From: Alkalimarinus sediminis
GTDB taxonomy: Bacteria > Pseudomonadota > Gammaproteobacteria > Pseudomonadales > Oleiphilaceae
Reading direction: 5' to 3'
Length of the DNA stretch: 64,000 nt
Assembly: GCF_026427595.1 (NCBI RefSeq)
Contig: NZ_CP101527.1
Span: 567,001-631,000 of the forward strand
The notes beneath the pieces are model-generated. The model did not search any database and was not told the DNA's origin. It saw only the letters and a program-made list of their open reading frames with translations. A program made the position numbers and the translations under genes. Shown here in pieces: positions 27,062 to 36,303 of the stretch. Each line of letters begins with the position of its first letter. The stretch's first letter is position 1.

Positions 27062-28282
27062 ATGAATGATTTTCAAAAGAACTACCCCTATCGTCATCGT
27101 AGTTATTCGGATATGTGTCAATGGGTTAGTCGGCGTAATTTTTTACTAAAAGGCAACGCTGTCCCTAGCGAAGAGCGGTGGCAAAAGCTAGGGGAAGGGT
27201 TGCTCAAGGGTGACGATCTGGCAGACCGTGTTGTTGAGTGGATGCACGAATACGGCATGAAACCCGGACGGGGCTTATTTGAGCGGGCATTGCAAAATGG
27301 TATTGATAGCCTCTCTTCGGAAGAGCAGCAAGCTGCTCAGCCGTTAACCGATTTCTTTAAAGAGGTTGAGACCACGCCAGACTGGCTTGATAAAGATCTG
27401 GTAGCGTTGGGAGGCCGGGTTATTGATCGTTGCCACCCTGTGAGCTATTACATATTACGTAACGCAGGTCTGATGGCTGGATACTTATCTTCTGACTTAA
27501 ATAAACCGCTTATTATGACCGGTGAGCTTAAAAGTGGCGCTAACCGTCGATTCTCTCAAACCATGAAATGGTTTTCAGATTGCGTAAGCCCTGGTGGGTT
27601 AGAGCGAAACGGGGATGGTTTTCGCTCGACTATACATGTACGGGTCATGCATGCCCTGGTTCGTAACCGTTTGAGTCACCATAAAGATTGGGACCACGCA
27701 GATATGGGCTTGCCTATTAATCAAACCGACATGATTGCTACATGGTTAGCATTTTCAGTGGTTTTTTTGGCGGGTTCGCGCACAATGGGCGTTATTATCT
27801 CTCCGAAGGAGTCCAAAGCCGTGATGCACCTGTGGCGATATACATGCTGGTTGATGGGTGTTAATGAGGAGTGGTTAAGCGATGATGAGCATGAGGGGAG
27901 AAAGTTATTGTTTCACACTCTTGCAACGTTTAGAGGCCCTGATGAAAACAGCCGCCAATTAGGGCGGGCGCTAATGGAAGAAATTCCATTAATACCCTTT
28001 CCGTTAATGAGGCCATTAAAGTGGAGGTTAGAGCAGGCTAAACATCTGAGCGTAACGATGCTGTTTGTGGGGCCAAGTGGTATGAAGAAATTGGGATTGC
28101 CTCGTTGGGTTCCGCCTTGGTATCCGGTGTTGAGTCTTGGTTTGAATCTTCCTCGCTCTTTGCTATTAAGCATCCCATCTCCGCTGCAGCGGAAGGCAGA
28201 ACTTAAAGGGAGAGAAAGGAGAGAAAAGTTGATCAAGCTCCACTTTGGTGTAGCCAAACCTGATTTGGCATCGTTAAAGTAA
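27062..28282 (+). CDS. MpaB/Lcp-type (DUF2236) oxygenase-like protein
   Basis: 406 residues, cytosolic. It fits the DUF2236 family, which includes fungal MpaB and the latex clearing protein Lcp: FERALQNGIDSL region, LRNAGLMAGYLSSD, then RSTIHVRVMHALVRNRL, whose histidine corresponds to the heme-ligand position in Lcp from memory. Followed by INQTDMIATWLAFS. These proteins are b-type heme enzymes; the natural substrate of most bacterial members is unknown. Convergent with the DUF445 gene, 20 bases apart. Confidence 0.82.
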   Translation: MNDFQKNYPYRHRSYSDMCQWVSRRNFLLKGNAVPSEERWQKLGEGLLKGDDLADRVVEWMHEYGMKPGRGLFERALQNGIDSLSSEEQQAAQPLTDFFKEVETTPDWLDKDLVALGGRVIDRCHPVSYYILRNAGLMAGYLSSDLNKPLIMTGELKSGANRRFSQTMKWFSDCVSPGGLERNGDGFRSTIHVRVMHALVRNRLSHHKDWDHADMGLPINQTDMIATWLAFSVVFLAGSRTMGVIISPKESKAVMHLWRYTCWLMGVNEEWLSDDEHEGRKLLFHTLATFRGPDENSRQLGRALMEEIPLIPFPLMRPLKWRLEQAKHLSVTMLFVGPSGMKKLGLPRWVPPWYPVLSLGLNLPRSLLLSIPSPLQRKAELKGRERREKLIKLHFGVAKPDLASLK

Positions 28283-28291
28283 TAAGTGCCG

Positions 28292-28313
28292 TGCCTATTA
28301 TATTAAATAGGCA
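28292..28313. terminator. Possible bidirectional terminator
   Basis: TGCCTATT (28292-28299) and AATAGGCA (28306-28313) pair around 6 bases in the 20-base gap between the convergent oxygenase and DUF445 genes, overlapping the DUF445 stop. The stem is AT rich and there is no long T-run, so strength is uncertain. Confidence 0.4.
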
Positions 28314-29529
28314 GGCCAAAGACGAAAATAAGTTGAGCTAAGCCGGCTGAAAAACCTAGCACGGCACCAACTAAAATCAGCTTAATTTCGTCCTCTTGAA
28401 AACACGGACGTAATAAGTCCTGAAACTCTTCAGAGGTCAGGGCCTCCATTTTGACCCTCATAATACTTTCAACCACTGCTGCTCGCTCAGCATTGAATGC
28501 AGGGTCATGAAAAGTACTTGGCGTGATATCAATGGCCTTTTCGGCCACGCTCTGCTTCAAATTAGCTATCCGCCTTGGTCCCATCGCTAGTAACGTCAAT
28601 GGCCTTGCTACTCCCGCCGCTTCATCAACGATAGGCTTAATGTTTTTCTTCACCATATTTTGGGTGCGTTCAGCGTTACGTCCATTGAGAATAGCGTTGA
28701 TAATGTTCTCGATAGTGAGAATTTCGTGGGTAATAATGCTGCAGAAAGAGGCGGCCACTTCTTTTTGGCGTTGCAAAAACAGGCCGTGTAACTTGTAGCG
28801 GCTAATTTTAACAGGGTTGAGAGGGCGAAAAATGATATTTAAGGCCACCCAATTGGTCGCGAAGCCAACAATAAACCCTGCGACAGGCAATACCCAACCG
28901 CTCTGAAAAAAATACCAGACGCACATCTGAATAAGGCCAAACGTAAAGCCCATCCAAGCACCGGAATTAACAATAAACTTGAACTCGTGGTGGCCACATT
29001 CAAGAAATATGCGATTAAGTAAGCGTTTGTCATTCACCAACTGGTCGGCAACGACTTGTTTAATATCGAACAGGTCTTCAATGTTATCCGCGACATCCTC
29101 AAGCAGATTATCAAGCAGTGCAGGGGCATTACTTTGAACGCGCTTATATATCTGTTGTCGCACTAATACCGGTAGGTTTTCCCATAGTGTCGGATGCTCT
29201 TTAACCATGAGTTCATCAACGTACTCCTGAATGCGTGGAGTCACGGTTTCTAATATGTGTTTTGACAGCACGTTGGGGTCAATTTCATCAAATATCTCCC
29301 TGACAGTGCTAATTTTACTGAGTGTGGCATCAACACTGACAGTTGCCATTTTTCGGGCTTTCGAAGGGATAATACCCTGCCAACCAAAAAAGGGGCGAAC
29401 GCCAACAAACTCTAACGGGTAAAATGTGAGTTTTATGGCTAGCCAGTTTGTAAACCACCCAATTAAGCCCGCGATAAAAGGTATGCTTATGTATTTCAGT
29501 AAATCAGTATTTTGTAGCAGGTCTGTCAT
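28303..29529 (-). CDS. DUF445 membrane protein
   Basis: 408 residues. N-terminal membrane segment with the DUF445 signature FIAGLIGWFTNWLAIKLTF (about 18-36), long amphipathic helical middle, a second copy-like segment FIVGFATNWVALNIIF (about 217-232) and a C-terminal hydrophobic end (GAVLGFSAGLAQLIFVFGL). DUF445 proteins (YheB/YjiN type) are inner-membrane proteins of unclear function. It lies 62 bases before the binding-protein gene on the same strand order, so the two may be co-transcribed (binding protein first). Confidence 0.85.
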   Translation of the reverse strand: MTDLLQNTDLLKYISIPFIAGLIGWFTNWLAIKLTFYPLEFVGVRPFFGWQGIIPSKARKMATVSVDATLSKISTVREIFDEIDPNVLSKHILETVTPRIQEYVDELMVKEHPTLWENLPVLVRQQIYKRVQSNAPALLDNLLEDVADNIEDLFDIKQVVADQLVNDKRLLNRIFLECGHHEFKFIVNSGAWMGFTFGLIQMCVWYFFQSGWVLPVAGFIVGFATNWVALNIIFRPLNPVKISRYKLHGLFLQRQKEVAASFCSIITHEILTIENIINAILNGRNAERTQNMVKKNIKPIVDEAAGVARPLTLLAMGPRRIANLKQSVAEKAIDITPSTFHDPAFNAERAAVVESIMRVKMEALTSEEFQDLLRPCFQEDEIKLILVGAVLGFSAGLAQLIFVFGLPI

Positions 29530-29591
29530 GTCGTTTGCTGTCGCATATTAATGTCCCCCTCATGCAAGGCGCTCGCTTAAAAAGCTGCGGG

Positions 29592-30605
29592 TTACTCTTG
29601 CTTTAATACGCATTCAGTATTTGTGGGGCTATATTTACACCGAACTTTTCTCATTACGGTCAATGCTAAGGGTTGGTTATAGCCTTCATCTTTGAGGGCT
29701 AAGCGAGACTTACGCATAAACGCATCATAGTCAGTTTTTACATCTTCACTAATGGTTATCCAGTGGTCTGCCGGAATCTCACTTTCTGCGTCATCGACTA
29801 GCTTTAACATGCTGTCTACTTGGCTTAGCGAGTACTCTCTCATTTTTTGGCCAAAGTCCTCTGGAAAGGCATCGTGGCGTAGGATAATTTGCAAAGAGGT
29901 ATTAAGTAGTGGGTATTTAACAATGCCGCCGCCTTGATTTAAGCCTTTGTAAAGCTCCATGATGTTGTAAGCGACTGCGGGAGCGAAAATAATATCAACG
30001 CCACCACTATTAAACTGTCCTGCAAGATTCGCTAGGCTAGATGGCACAGCAGAGCCACCGATACGTCTGACCATGGTAGTAACAACAGGGTCATTGGCAA
30101 CAACGGCCATTTTTCTGCCTTGAAGCTTTTCTACTCGACTGATGTTTTTGTCATTAACGTAAATATAAACCGAGCCGATAGGCAGTATGCCACCTACTTC
30201 GTACTCTCCCTGGCGCATCAGTTTAGCTGCTTTAGGGCTTGAGACGGTTGACAGCAACGTTCTCAGTTCTTGCTCGCCCTGGATAGCGCCAACAGCGCTA
30301 AATGTTGAGGTAAACAAGTTAAAGTCTCGGGCAGAGATGTCCGTCGTAACGACTGCATCGCAGACACCGGCTTTAAAGTCATTAGCGGCGACTTTCTCGT
30401 CGGTGTAAATTTCTAGTTTGAGATTAACTCCCCAAGATATCGCTTTTGGGCTCAAGCTATTAATCAGCGCAGAAACAGGGCCACTCTTGCCAACTGGGTC
30501 CCACACGCAAAAACTTTTAGTTGTGATGCTAGCCTGAGCTAAGCTCGTCATTAAGGATGATATTAAGCATGTGATGAGTAAGTACCTTGTAAATATTGAC
30601 TGCAT
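29592..30605 (-). CDS. Periplasmic solute-binding-like protein
   Basis: 337 residues with a cleavable signal peptide (about 1-26, ending SLAQA). The mature part reads as a type 2 periplasmic binding fold: FCVWDPVGKSGPV at the start, AGVCDAVVTTDISAR, then LQGRKMAVVANDPVVTTMVR, which resembles TRAP/TAXI-type or phosphonate-type binding proteins. I place it with the family of putative solute-binding proteins annotated as DUF6091, not certain. There is no transporter gene next to it; DUF445 follows. Ligand unknown. Confidence 0.7.
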   Translation of the reverse strand: MQSIFTRYLLITCLISSLMTSLAQASITTKSFCVWDPVGKSGPVSALINSLSPKAISWGVNLKLEIYTDEKVAANDFKAGVCDAVVTTDISARDFNLFTSTFSAVGAIQGEQELRTLLSTVSSPKAAKLMRQGEYEVGGILPIGSVYIYVNDKNISRVEKLQGRKMAVVANDPVVTTMVRRIGGSAVPSSLANLAGQFNSGGVDIIFAPAVAYNIMELYKGLNQGGGIVKYPLLNTSLQIILRHDAFPEDFGQKMREYSLSQVDSMLKLVDDAESEIPADHWITISEDVKTDYDAFMRKSRLALKDEGYNQPLALTVMRKVRCKYSPTNTECVLKQE

Positions 30606-30806
30606 TTCTTGATTTCCTGCTTTTTATTGTTGTTAACTAACGAGAGGCCCTGAGAATCCCACATTGAGCGTGGTTGATTATCTTCAGGCGAATTTGTCTT
30701 GAACGGGCCATGGTAGGTTGCAAGGTCGTGCGGGTCAGTGGGAATATGTTACTTAGCTGTGTGAATATGGGTCATTTAACGCAGTAACTTGAAAAGTGTT
30801 ACGCAG

Positions 30807-30878
30807 TTCACTTAATTAACTCGATACTATTTCACTTAATTAATTCGATACTATTTCACTTAATTAATTCGATACTAT
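30807..30878. repeat. Three tandem 24-bp iterons upstream of an AraC regulator
   Basis: Copies at 30807-30830, 30831-30854 and 30855-30878, the last two identical and the first with one mismatch; a fourth starts and degenerates. Each unit contains the palindrome TTAATTAA (first copy TTAATTAA followed by C) and CGATACTAT. They end 60 bases before the AraC start and stand in the divergent control region with the binding-protein gene. The rest of 30606-30938 has no gene. ATG AAA AAA TGA at 30931 overlaps the regulator start as a three-codon mini-frame. Confidence 0.85.
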
Positions 30879-30938
30879 TTCTATTAATAATTTGCTGTAA
30901 TAGAGAACTATTCGTTATTACCGTTTAATCATGAAAAA

Positions 30939-31943
30939 ATGACAGAAAAGACAACGATACCAAACATCATTCTACCTAGCCTTAGCAGTTTGGCGCTTAA
31001 GTGTGGCGTTAGCCCAAAGCTCATTTTTGCTGAAGCGGGCATTGACCTAGAGTCCATACAATTGCGTGATCTCGATCTCGAACTACATGAGGTCGAGTCG
31101 GTCGTTCTGTTATTGTCGAAACATATTGGCGAACCTAGTATTGGCTTATTGCTCGGAGCTCATCTTCAGGCAGAAATGCTAGCCATGTTTGGCCCCTTGA
31201 TAGCCAGTAGTCCGAACCCTCGGGTTGGCATAGAGTGCTTCTCTCGATTTAAACAGCTGCTTCACCCACAGTTTGACCTTAAATTAAGAGAAGATGGCGA
31301 GCAGGCAGCGCTTTATTACCAATCAAATGATGAAACTCCGATTGGTGACCTTCCTTTTTATGCAGAGGCGTTGTTTAGTGCGTTAGTCAATCTCGGAAAT
31401 TACTTTATTGGAGGGCAAAAAAAGCCATTATCAGTTGAGTTTAGGCATGCAAAACCAGCGAACTCTTCGCTGCACGAGCAAACATTCAACTGCTCATTAG
31501 AGTTTGGTTGTCAAACAGATAAACTCGTTTTTGAGCGTAGCGTACTAGACCTGCCGCATCTGAGCCATAACTTTAGCCTTCACCAACTATTTAGACAGCA
31601 GGCCCAGGAGCAGTTGAAACAATTCAGCAGCCCAATTGCATCACAAGTTAAGCGGATTATTAAAGGTAATCTGAGTGACCCCGCACTCTCTGCTGATACC
31701 GTTGCGCATCAGTTAAGTATTAGTCGACGTACGTTATATCGACAGCTTAAAGCAGAAAATTTGTGCTATTCAGAGTTAAGAAATCAAGTCATTATTGAAA
31801 CAGCTAAAACGATGCTGACCACTACTCATTATTCCACCGAGGTTATTGCTTATGAGTTGGGGTACAAGGATCGAAGCAACTTTGTTCATGCCTTTAAGCG
31901 CCTTACAGGTCATACGCCAAGCCAGTTTAGATTAATGAAGTGA
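30939..31943 (+). CDS. AraC-family regulator with arabinose-binding-like N domain
   Basis: 334 residues. N-terminal about 200 residues are the same ligand-domain type as the regulator at 10205-11275 (CGVSPKLIFAEAGIDLE, then LLLGAHLQAEMLAMFGPLIA). C-terminal AraC helix-turn-helix pair: ALSADTVAHQLSISRRTLYR and VIAYELGYKDRSNFVHAFKR followed by TGHTPSQFR. The three iterons 60 bases upstream are good candidates for its own binding sites. Target genes could be the divergent binding protein or the patatin gene downstream. Confidence 0.9.
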   Translation: MTEKTTIPNIILPSLSSLALKCGVSPKLIFAEAGIDLESIQLRDLDLELHEVESVVLLLSKHIGEPSIGLLLGAHLQAEMLAMFGPLIASSPNPRVGIECFSRFKQLLHPQFDLKLREDGEQAALYYQSNDETPIGDLPFYAEALFSALVNLGNYFIGGQKKPLSVEFRHAKPANSSLHEQTFNCSLEFGCQTDKLVFERSVLDLPHLSHNFSLHQLFRQQAQEQLKQFSSPIASQVKRIIKGNLSDPALSADTVAHQLSISRRTLYRQLKAENLCYSELRNQVIIETAKTMLTTTHYSTEVIAYELGYKDRSNFVHAFKRLTGHTPSQFRLMK

Positions 31944-32204
31944 CCCGGAATCACACATTTGAGTCCGTTAGGCGCACAGTCCTTATAAACTTATAAGAAT
32001 ACTATTCACGCTATATTTTGAGACTTAACGTTTCATGACTTCCTCAAGAATAAGTAGGGATATAGCATTATGTATATACAAACAACACAGAAGGCAAACG
32101 ACGAAAACTCAACTCTTGTATCTAAGACACCAACTAACCTCTGTCTTTAAAAGGGATCTCTTGAATTATTAGCAGTAAGAGCCACCAGTATTAGTAGGTA
32201 TTTT

Positions 32205-33708
32205 ATGGCGATAAATAAGGCCTTTAAAGGTAGCAAGCTTAAAGCTATTGAAAGCCAGTTAGCCGCTGCAGAAGATTATATTAACTGGGCATTGTTAGCA
32301 CAAAAGCATGATAGCGTGTCAGGCAAAGACAAGTGGAAGGCTGTTGATGGAAGCTCCCTTTACGATAGCACCGAAATTCGTATTCGATACGATAGTTTGC
32401 GGCGCTTGTTAGATGATAGAGACTGTCAGGGTTTACTCTATACTTTAAACGAAGGAATTCACGGCAACATGGGGGGAATGGGACGGTCTCTGCTCTATAG
32501 CCAAGCTAAATATGGTACCAAGCAACTGATAGATGACTATGTTAGTAAGGTTGTCGAGTCACTGCATTTTTTGGCTGATGTAAGTGACTCACTCATCCCT
32601 TTTGAAGAAAAGTTGGATTTTTTTCGTCGTGCCAGTCACTGCTTTGGCCGTTCTGCACTCATGTTGAGTGGTGGCGCTGGTCTGATCTATTTCCATCATG
32701 GTGTGGTGCAAACACTGATTGATGAAAACTTGTTGCCCAATGTGATTTCTGGTGCCAGTGCTGGTTTGTGGGTTTGCGCACAGCTAGGCACCCAGACCGA
32801 CGAAGAGTTGCGTCAAGGGTACTTTTATAATTACCAATATGACTTACCTCGCGGTCCGAGCCCCTGGCCTGTATTGATGGGGTTAAATAAAGAACACACA
32901 CCGCAGTCAATAAAGGAGCAAGCCATGGATGGTTTTTGCTCTAATATGACGTTTCAGGAAGCTTATGAGCATACGGGGCGGTATATTAGTATCTCGATTG
33001 CTCCCGCAGAAAAGCATCAAACGTCACGTTTAATGAATGCCATCACATCACCAAATGTTTACATTAGGTCTGCCATTGATGCATCTAGCAGCATTCCTGG
33101 GGTTGCGCCACCTGTATCGCTTTATGCCAAAGGAATGGATGGAAAACCCAAACCATATTTAGCCTCTCGAAAATGGGTTGATGGCTCCTTTGCAGACGAT
33201 TTACCTGCAAAACGTTTAGCGCGACTATTTGGTACCAATCATTACATTGTCAGTTTAATTAACCCGCTAGCCATTCCTTTTGTGACTGACCCAAAACTAA
33301 AGCGCACAAAGGGGGGTCGTGGTCTGTTAAGCCATGTGTTGATGGATGCGATTAAAGACGGGTTGATTAGCATGGAGCATTTATCTCCTAAATTACGGCG
33401 GTTCCTTTATAAGCCCGGCTACGTTGTTGGCCCATGCAGTGCTTGATCAGGAATATACCGGAGACATCAATATAATTTTAGGGAAGAGTGATTTCTTGTG
33501 GCGCAACGCATTATTTGAATACAAGGATGATCAAGAAATAGAAAACCTAATTATGGCGGGCAGGCGATCTACCTGGCCTAGAATTTCTATGATAAGAAAT
33601 GCGACTGCGATTGGGCGCGCGCTCGATCAAATATTAGCTGAATTAGATCAGAAAGAACTTGCTGAATCTCATGTCTCGCACAAGAAGCATATTACTCCGA
33701 TTGCTTAA
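32205..33708 (+). pseudogene. Patatin-like phospholipase (DUF3336 + patatin), interrupted by a frameshift
   Basis: First part 32205-33446 (413 residues): DUF3336 helical region with YDSTEIRIRYDSLRRLLDD, then a patatin domain with glycine-rich block LMLSGGAGLIYFHHGVV, nucleophile elbow GASAG (serine of the Ser-Asp dyad) and the aspartate in KWVDGSFADDLP. The frame ends at 33444 after PGYVVGPCSA. The +1 frame from about 33424 to 33708 continues the family: AVLDQEYTGDINIILGKSDF, then RRSTWPRISMIRNATAIGRA. Removing one base within GTTGTTG (33423-33429) rejoins them into about 500 residues. Real mutation, sequencing error or recoding cannot be told apart here. AGG lies 6 bases before the ATG. Confidence 0.85.
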
Positions 33709-33724
33709 TCTTCACTTGTCTCTT

Positions 33725-33757
33725 GGTGGTGGGGTCAAAACCCATCACCCTATCTTT
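33725..33757 (+). terminator. Rho-independent terminator after the patatin gene
   Basis: GGTGGTGGG (33725-33733) pairs with CCCATCACC (33741-33749) over 9 bp with one GU, loop of 7, followed by a T-rich CTATCTTTTA. It ends the patatin transcript 16 bases after the stop of the second fragment. Confidence 0.65.
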
Positions 33758-33873
33758 TAGACCTAATAACAGACCTAAAGCTTATTTGGGTCAGCTTATG
33801 TTACGAATTATTTTTATTTATTAGAGTGTAAGATCTGATTAATTTTTAACCTGTAATATTGGATGTCTTCAGG

Positions 33874-33879
33874 TATAAT
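33874..33879 (+). promoter_or_regulatory. Putative -10 box upstream of rimO
   Basis: A perfect TATAAT at 33874-33879, 78 bases before the preferred rimO start. At 17-bp spacing the -35 would be CTGTAA (33851-33856), only 3 of 6 to consensus, so the call rests on the -10. Confidence 0.4.
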
Positions 33880-33956
33880 CCGCGAACTTTTTAAGACAGA
33901 ATGACATTTATCTAGAACACTATTCCTTATAGCACCACTACAAATGATTGAGACCT

Positions 33957-35381
33957 ATGACAGTTAAGAGCTTTGACCCTAGCCAACAGAACGATGGGAT
34001 TAGCGAAAACCAAGCAATCTCAGAGAACGACCTAATTGATATGACATCTGTAGAAGGGGCTCCAAGCAATGCCCGTATCGGATTCGTCAGCCTCGGCTGT
34101 CCAAAAAACCTTGTGGACTCTGAGCGGATTCTGACTCAACTCCGCATAGAAGGTTATGATGTAACCCCAAGTTATGATGATGCTGATATGGTTATCGTTA
34201 ATACTTGTGGGTTTATTGATAGTGCGGTGCAAGAGTCTTTAGATGCCATAGGTGAAGCATTGGCTGAAAATGGCAAAGTATTGGTTACTGGCTGTTTAGG
34301 TGCTAAAGAAGATGATATTACCGAAGTTCATCCAGGCGTTTTAGGTGTTACTGGGCCTCATGCTTACGAGAATGTTTTAGATCAGGTTCATCAGCATGTT
34401 CCACGCCCTGAGCATAACCCCTTTGAACACCTTATCCCTGCACAGGGGGTTAAGTTAACGCCTCGTCATTATGCGTATTTAAAAATCTCAGAAGGCTGTA
34501 ATCAGAAGTGTACGTTCTGCATTATCCCATCAATGCGAGGCCGCCTTGATAGCCGACCGGTTGGGGAGGTGTTGGACGAAGCGCAACGACTTGTCAGTAA
34601 TGGCGTAAAAGAGCTGTTAGTGGTATCTCAAGATACTGGTGCTTACGGTGTTGATACTAAGTACCGAATGGGATTTTGGCAGGGGCGTCCGGTTAAAACA
34701 CGGTTCCTCGATTTGTGCCAGTCGTTAGGTGAGTTAGGTGCTTGGGTTCGTCTGCACTATCTTTATCCTTACCCTCATATTGATGATGCAATTCCATTAA
34801 TGGCCGAAGGGAAAATTCTCCCTTATCTCGATATTCCATTGCAGCATGCTAGCCCTCGTATTCTGAAAATGATGAAGCGCCCGGGTGCGATTGATAACAC
34901 CTTAGCGCGTATTAAAAAATGGCGGGAAATTTGCCCAGACCTAACGATTCGAAGTACCTTTATTGTTGGCTTTCCTGGGGAGACAGAAGAAGACTTTCAG
35001 TTACTGTTAGACTTTATACAAGAAGCACAGCTTGACCGTGTGGGTTGCTTTAAGTACTCACCAGTAGAAGGTGCTGTGGCAAACGATTTGGCAGAGCCTG
35101 TACCTGAAGAGGTAAAGGAAGAACGTTTGGCTAAGTTTATGGCGTTGCAAGCTAAAATCAGTGCAGATCGTTTACAGCTAAAAGTGGGTAAGCGTATGCA
35201 GGTGATTGTTGATGAGGTGACTGAAGAAGGTTCTGTAGCCCGCACTAAGGGGGATGCGCCAGACGTAGATGGTTTAGTCTTCATTGATAATGTCACCGAT
35301 GTAGAGCCGGGCGATATTCTTGATGTAGTGATTGAAGAAGCCGATGAGCATGATATGTGGGCTCATTTAGCAGACTCTTGA
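33957..35381 (+). CDS. rimO: Ribosomal protein S12 methylthiotransferase RimO
   Basis: About 474 residues from ATG 33957; a TTG at 33948 is also in frame. UPF0004 domain with [13 protein letters not shown] and [13 protein letters not shown] and GCLGAKEDD supplying auxiliary-cluster cysteines, radical SAM core with CxxxCxxC in [18 protein letters not shown], then HLYPYPH-like [13 protein letters not shown] and a C-terminal TRAM domain. RimO methylthiolates Asp88 of ribosomal protein S12. The N-terminus has about 30 residues before the conserved part, longer than E. coli RimO. Confidence 0.96.
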   Translation: MTVKSFDPSQQNDGISENQAISENDLIDMTSVEGAPSNARIGFVSLGCPKNLVDSERILTQLRIEGYDVTPSYDDADMVIVNTCGFIDSAVQESLDAIGEALAENGKVLVTGCLGAKEDDITEVHPGVLGVTGPHAYENVLDQVHQHVPRPEHNPFEHLIPAQGVKLTPRHYAYLKISEGCNQKCTFCIIPSMRGRLDSRPVGEVLDEAQRLVSNGVKELLVVSQDTGAYGVDTKYRMGFWQGRPVKTRFLDLCQSLGELGAWVRLHYLYPYPHIDDAIPLMAEGKILPYLDIPLQHASPRILKMMKRPGAIDNTLARIKKWREICPDLTIRSTFIVGFPGETEEDFQLLLDFIQEAQLDRVGCFKYSPVEGAVANDLAEPVPEEVKEERLAKFMALQAKISADRLQLKVGKRMQVIVDEVTEEGSVARTKGDAPDVDGLVFIDNVTDVEPGDILDVVIEEADEHDMWAHLADS

Positions 35382-35410
35382 TGCTGATTTTACTTTTCTG
35401 AATGTCGTAG

Positions 35411-35574
35411 TCATTTCTGAGGGTGGGGTGATGTATGCAAAGCGCTAGATGTCATTCCTGCGGGTGGGGTGATTTATGCAGAGCGCTAGATGTCATTCCT
35501 GCGGGTGGGGTGATGTATGCAGAGCGCTAGATGTCATCCCTGCGGGTGGGGTGATGTATGCAAAGCGCTAGATG
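35411..35574. repeat. Four 41-bp tandem repeats
   Basis: Units at 35411-35451, 35452-35492, 35493-35533 and 35534-35574, built on TCATTCCTGCGGGTGGGGTG and ending AGCGCTAGATG, differing by a few substitutions (first copy TTTCTGA in place of TTCCTGC). The first bases of each unit resemble the dispersed palindrome that follows directly. Confidence 0.85.
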
Positions 35575-35712
35575 TCATCCCCGCGAAGGCGGGGATCCAT
35601 GGTTCTCGATGTTGAATGATGGTGGATTCCCGCCTTCGCGGGAATGACAGTTTTAATTCGCGGGAATGACAGGTTGAATTCACGGGAATGACAGGTTTAA
35701 TTTGTTGGAATA
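35574..35712. repeat. Inverted pair of dispersed palindromes (family A) plus half-element copies
   Basis: 35574-35599 (reverse, core CCCCGCGAAGGCGGGG) and 35623-35650 (forward, GATTCCCGCC then TTCGCGGGAATGAC) are two copies facing each other. From 35651 the right half (GCGGGAATGACAG, about 24-base period) recurs at least twice more, decaying toward the acpS start at 35716. The same palindrome occurs at 40347 and 56845-57165. Confidence 0.85.
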
Positions 35713-35715
35713 ACA

Positions 35716-36090
35716 ATGATTAAAGGTGTTGGAACAGACCTCATTAAAATAGCGCGTATAGAGCAAGCGCTAGAGAAGCATGGCGATCGCTTTGCTTCTC
35801 GCATTCTAACGCCTGATGAAATTCAATTATTTAACACCGCCCCTAATGGTGTTCGTTATCTGGCAAAACGGTTCGCTTTAAAAGAGGCTGTCGTTAAGGC
35901 TTTGGGTACGGGTATCGCAAAAGGGGTCGGGTGGCAAAATATCAATATCTCAAACAATGAAGCCGGCCAGCCATTGGCAGAACTCAATGGCATGGCGAAG
36001 ACTGTAATGGAGTCTTTAGGTGCGACGGGGTTGAGTGTTAGCCTGTCTGATGAGCAGGATTATGTATTGGCGTTCGCCGTACTGTCTTAA
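35716..36090 (+). CDS. acpS: Holo-[acyl-carrier-protein] synthase AcpS
   Basis: 124 residues, normal length. Catalytic metal-binding Asp8 in GVGTDLIKIARIE and Glu57 in KRFALKEAVVKALGTG match the AcpS signature. It moves 4'-phosphopantetheine from CoA to a serine of ACP. The start follows directly a decaying repeat tract and its ribosome binding site (TTGGAATAAC) is weak. The usual partner pdxJ is not upstream here; rimO and repeats stand there instead. Confidence 0.95.
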   Translation: MIKGVGTDLIKIARIEQALEKHGDRFASRILTPDEIQLFNTAPNGVRYLAKRFALKEAVVKALGTGIAKGVGWQNINISNNEAGQPLAELNGMAKTVMESLGATGLSVSLSDEQDYVLAFAVLS

Positions 36091-36160
36091 GAAAGCGCTT
36101 ACGACTAGAAGATATTCGGGTTTATCTAGTAGCCTTACGTGGTTCGTAGGTCAGACACTG

Positions 36161-36237
36161 TTCGCGCCAAAGTGGCGCTCCTACCTGAACTCTGAAATGT
36201 AGGTTAAGCGTTTGTAGGAGCGGCTCTTAGCCGCGAA
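36161..36237. repeat. BIME: inverted pair of GTAG-type REP elements
   Basis: 36161-36184 is a reverse REP (complement GTAGGAGCGCCACTTTGGCG) and 36214-36237 a forward one (GTAGGAGCGGCTCTTAGCCG then CGAA), separated by 29 bases. Same GTAG head as the 22.0-kb locus. It lies between convergent acpS and barA ends, typical for REP pairs. Confidence 0.88.
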
Positions 36238-36303
36238 AATGCATTAATAAACACTCACCGCGCCCCCGTGGCATTGAGGTTACAGAGGCCTGATAACTTG
36301 TGG

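Noticed and set aside
31982-31997. Palindrome CTTATAA-AC-TTATAAG after the AraC gene
   Set aside because: AT-rich short dyad, likely chance; no nearby promoter elements in proper place.
32070-32150. 26-codon frame (MYIQTTQKAND...) upstream of the patatin gene
   Set aside because: An AGGG lies 11 bases before, but length and composition give no support; could be a leader peptide, not claimed.
35534-35716. 60-codon minus-strand frame in the rimO-acpS gap
   Set aside because: Encoded by the 41-bp repeats and palindromes; no start signal.
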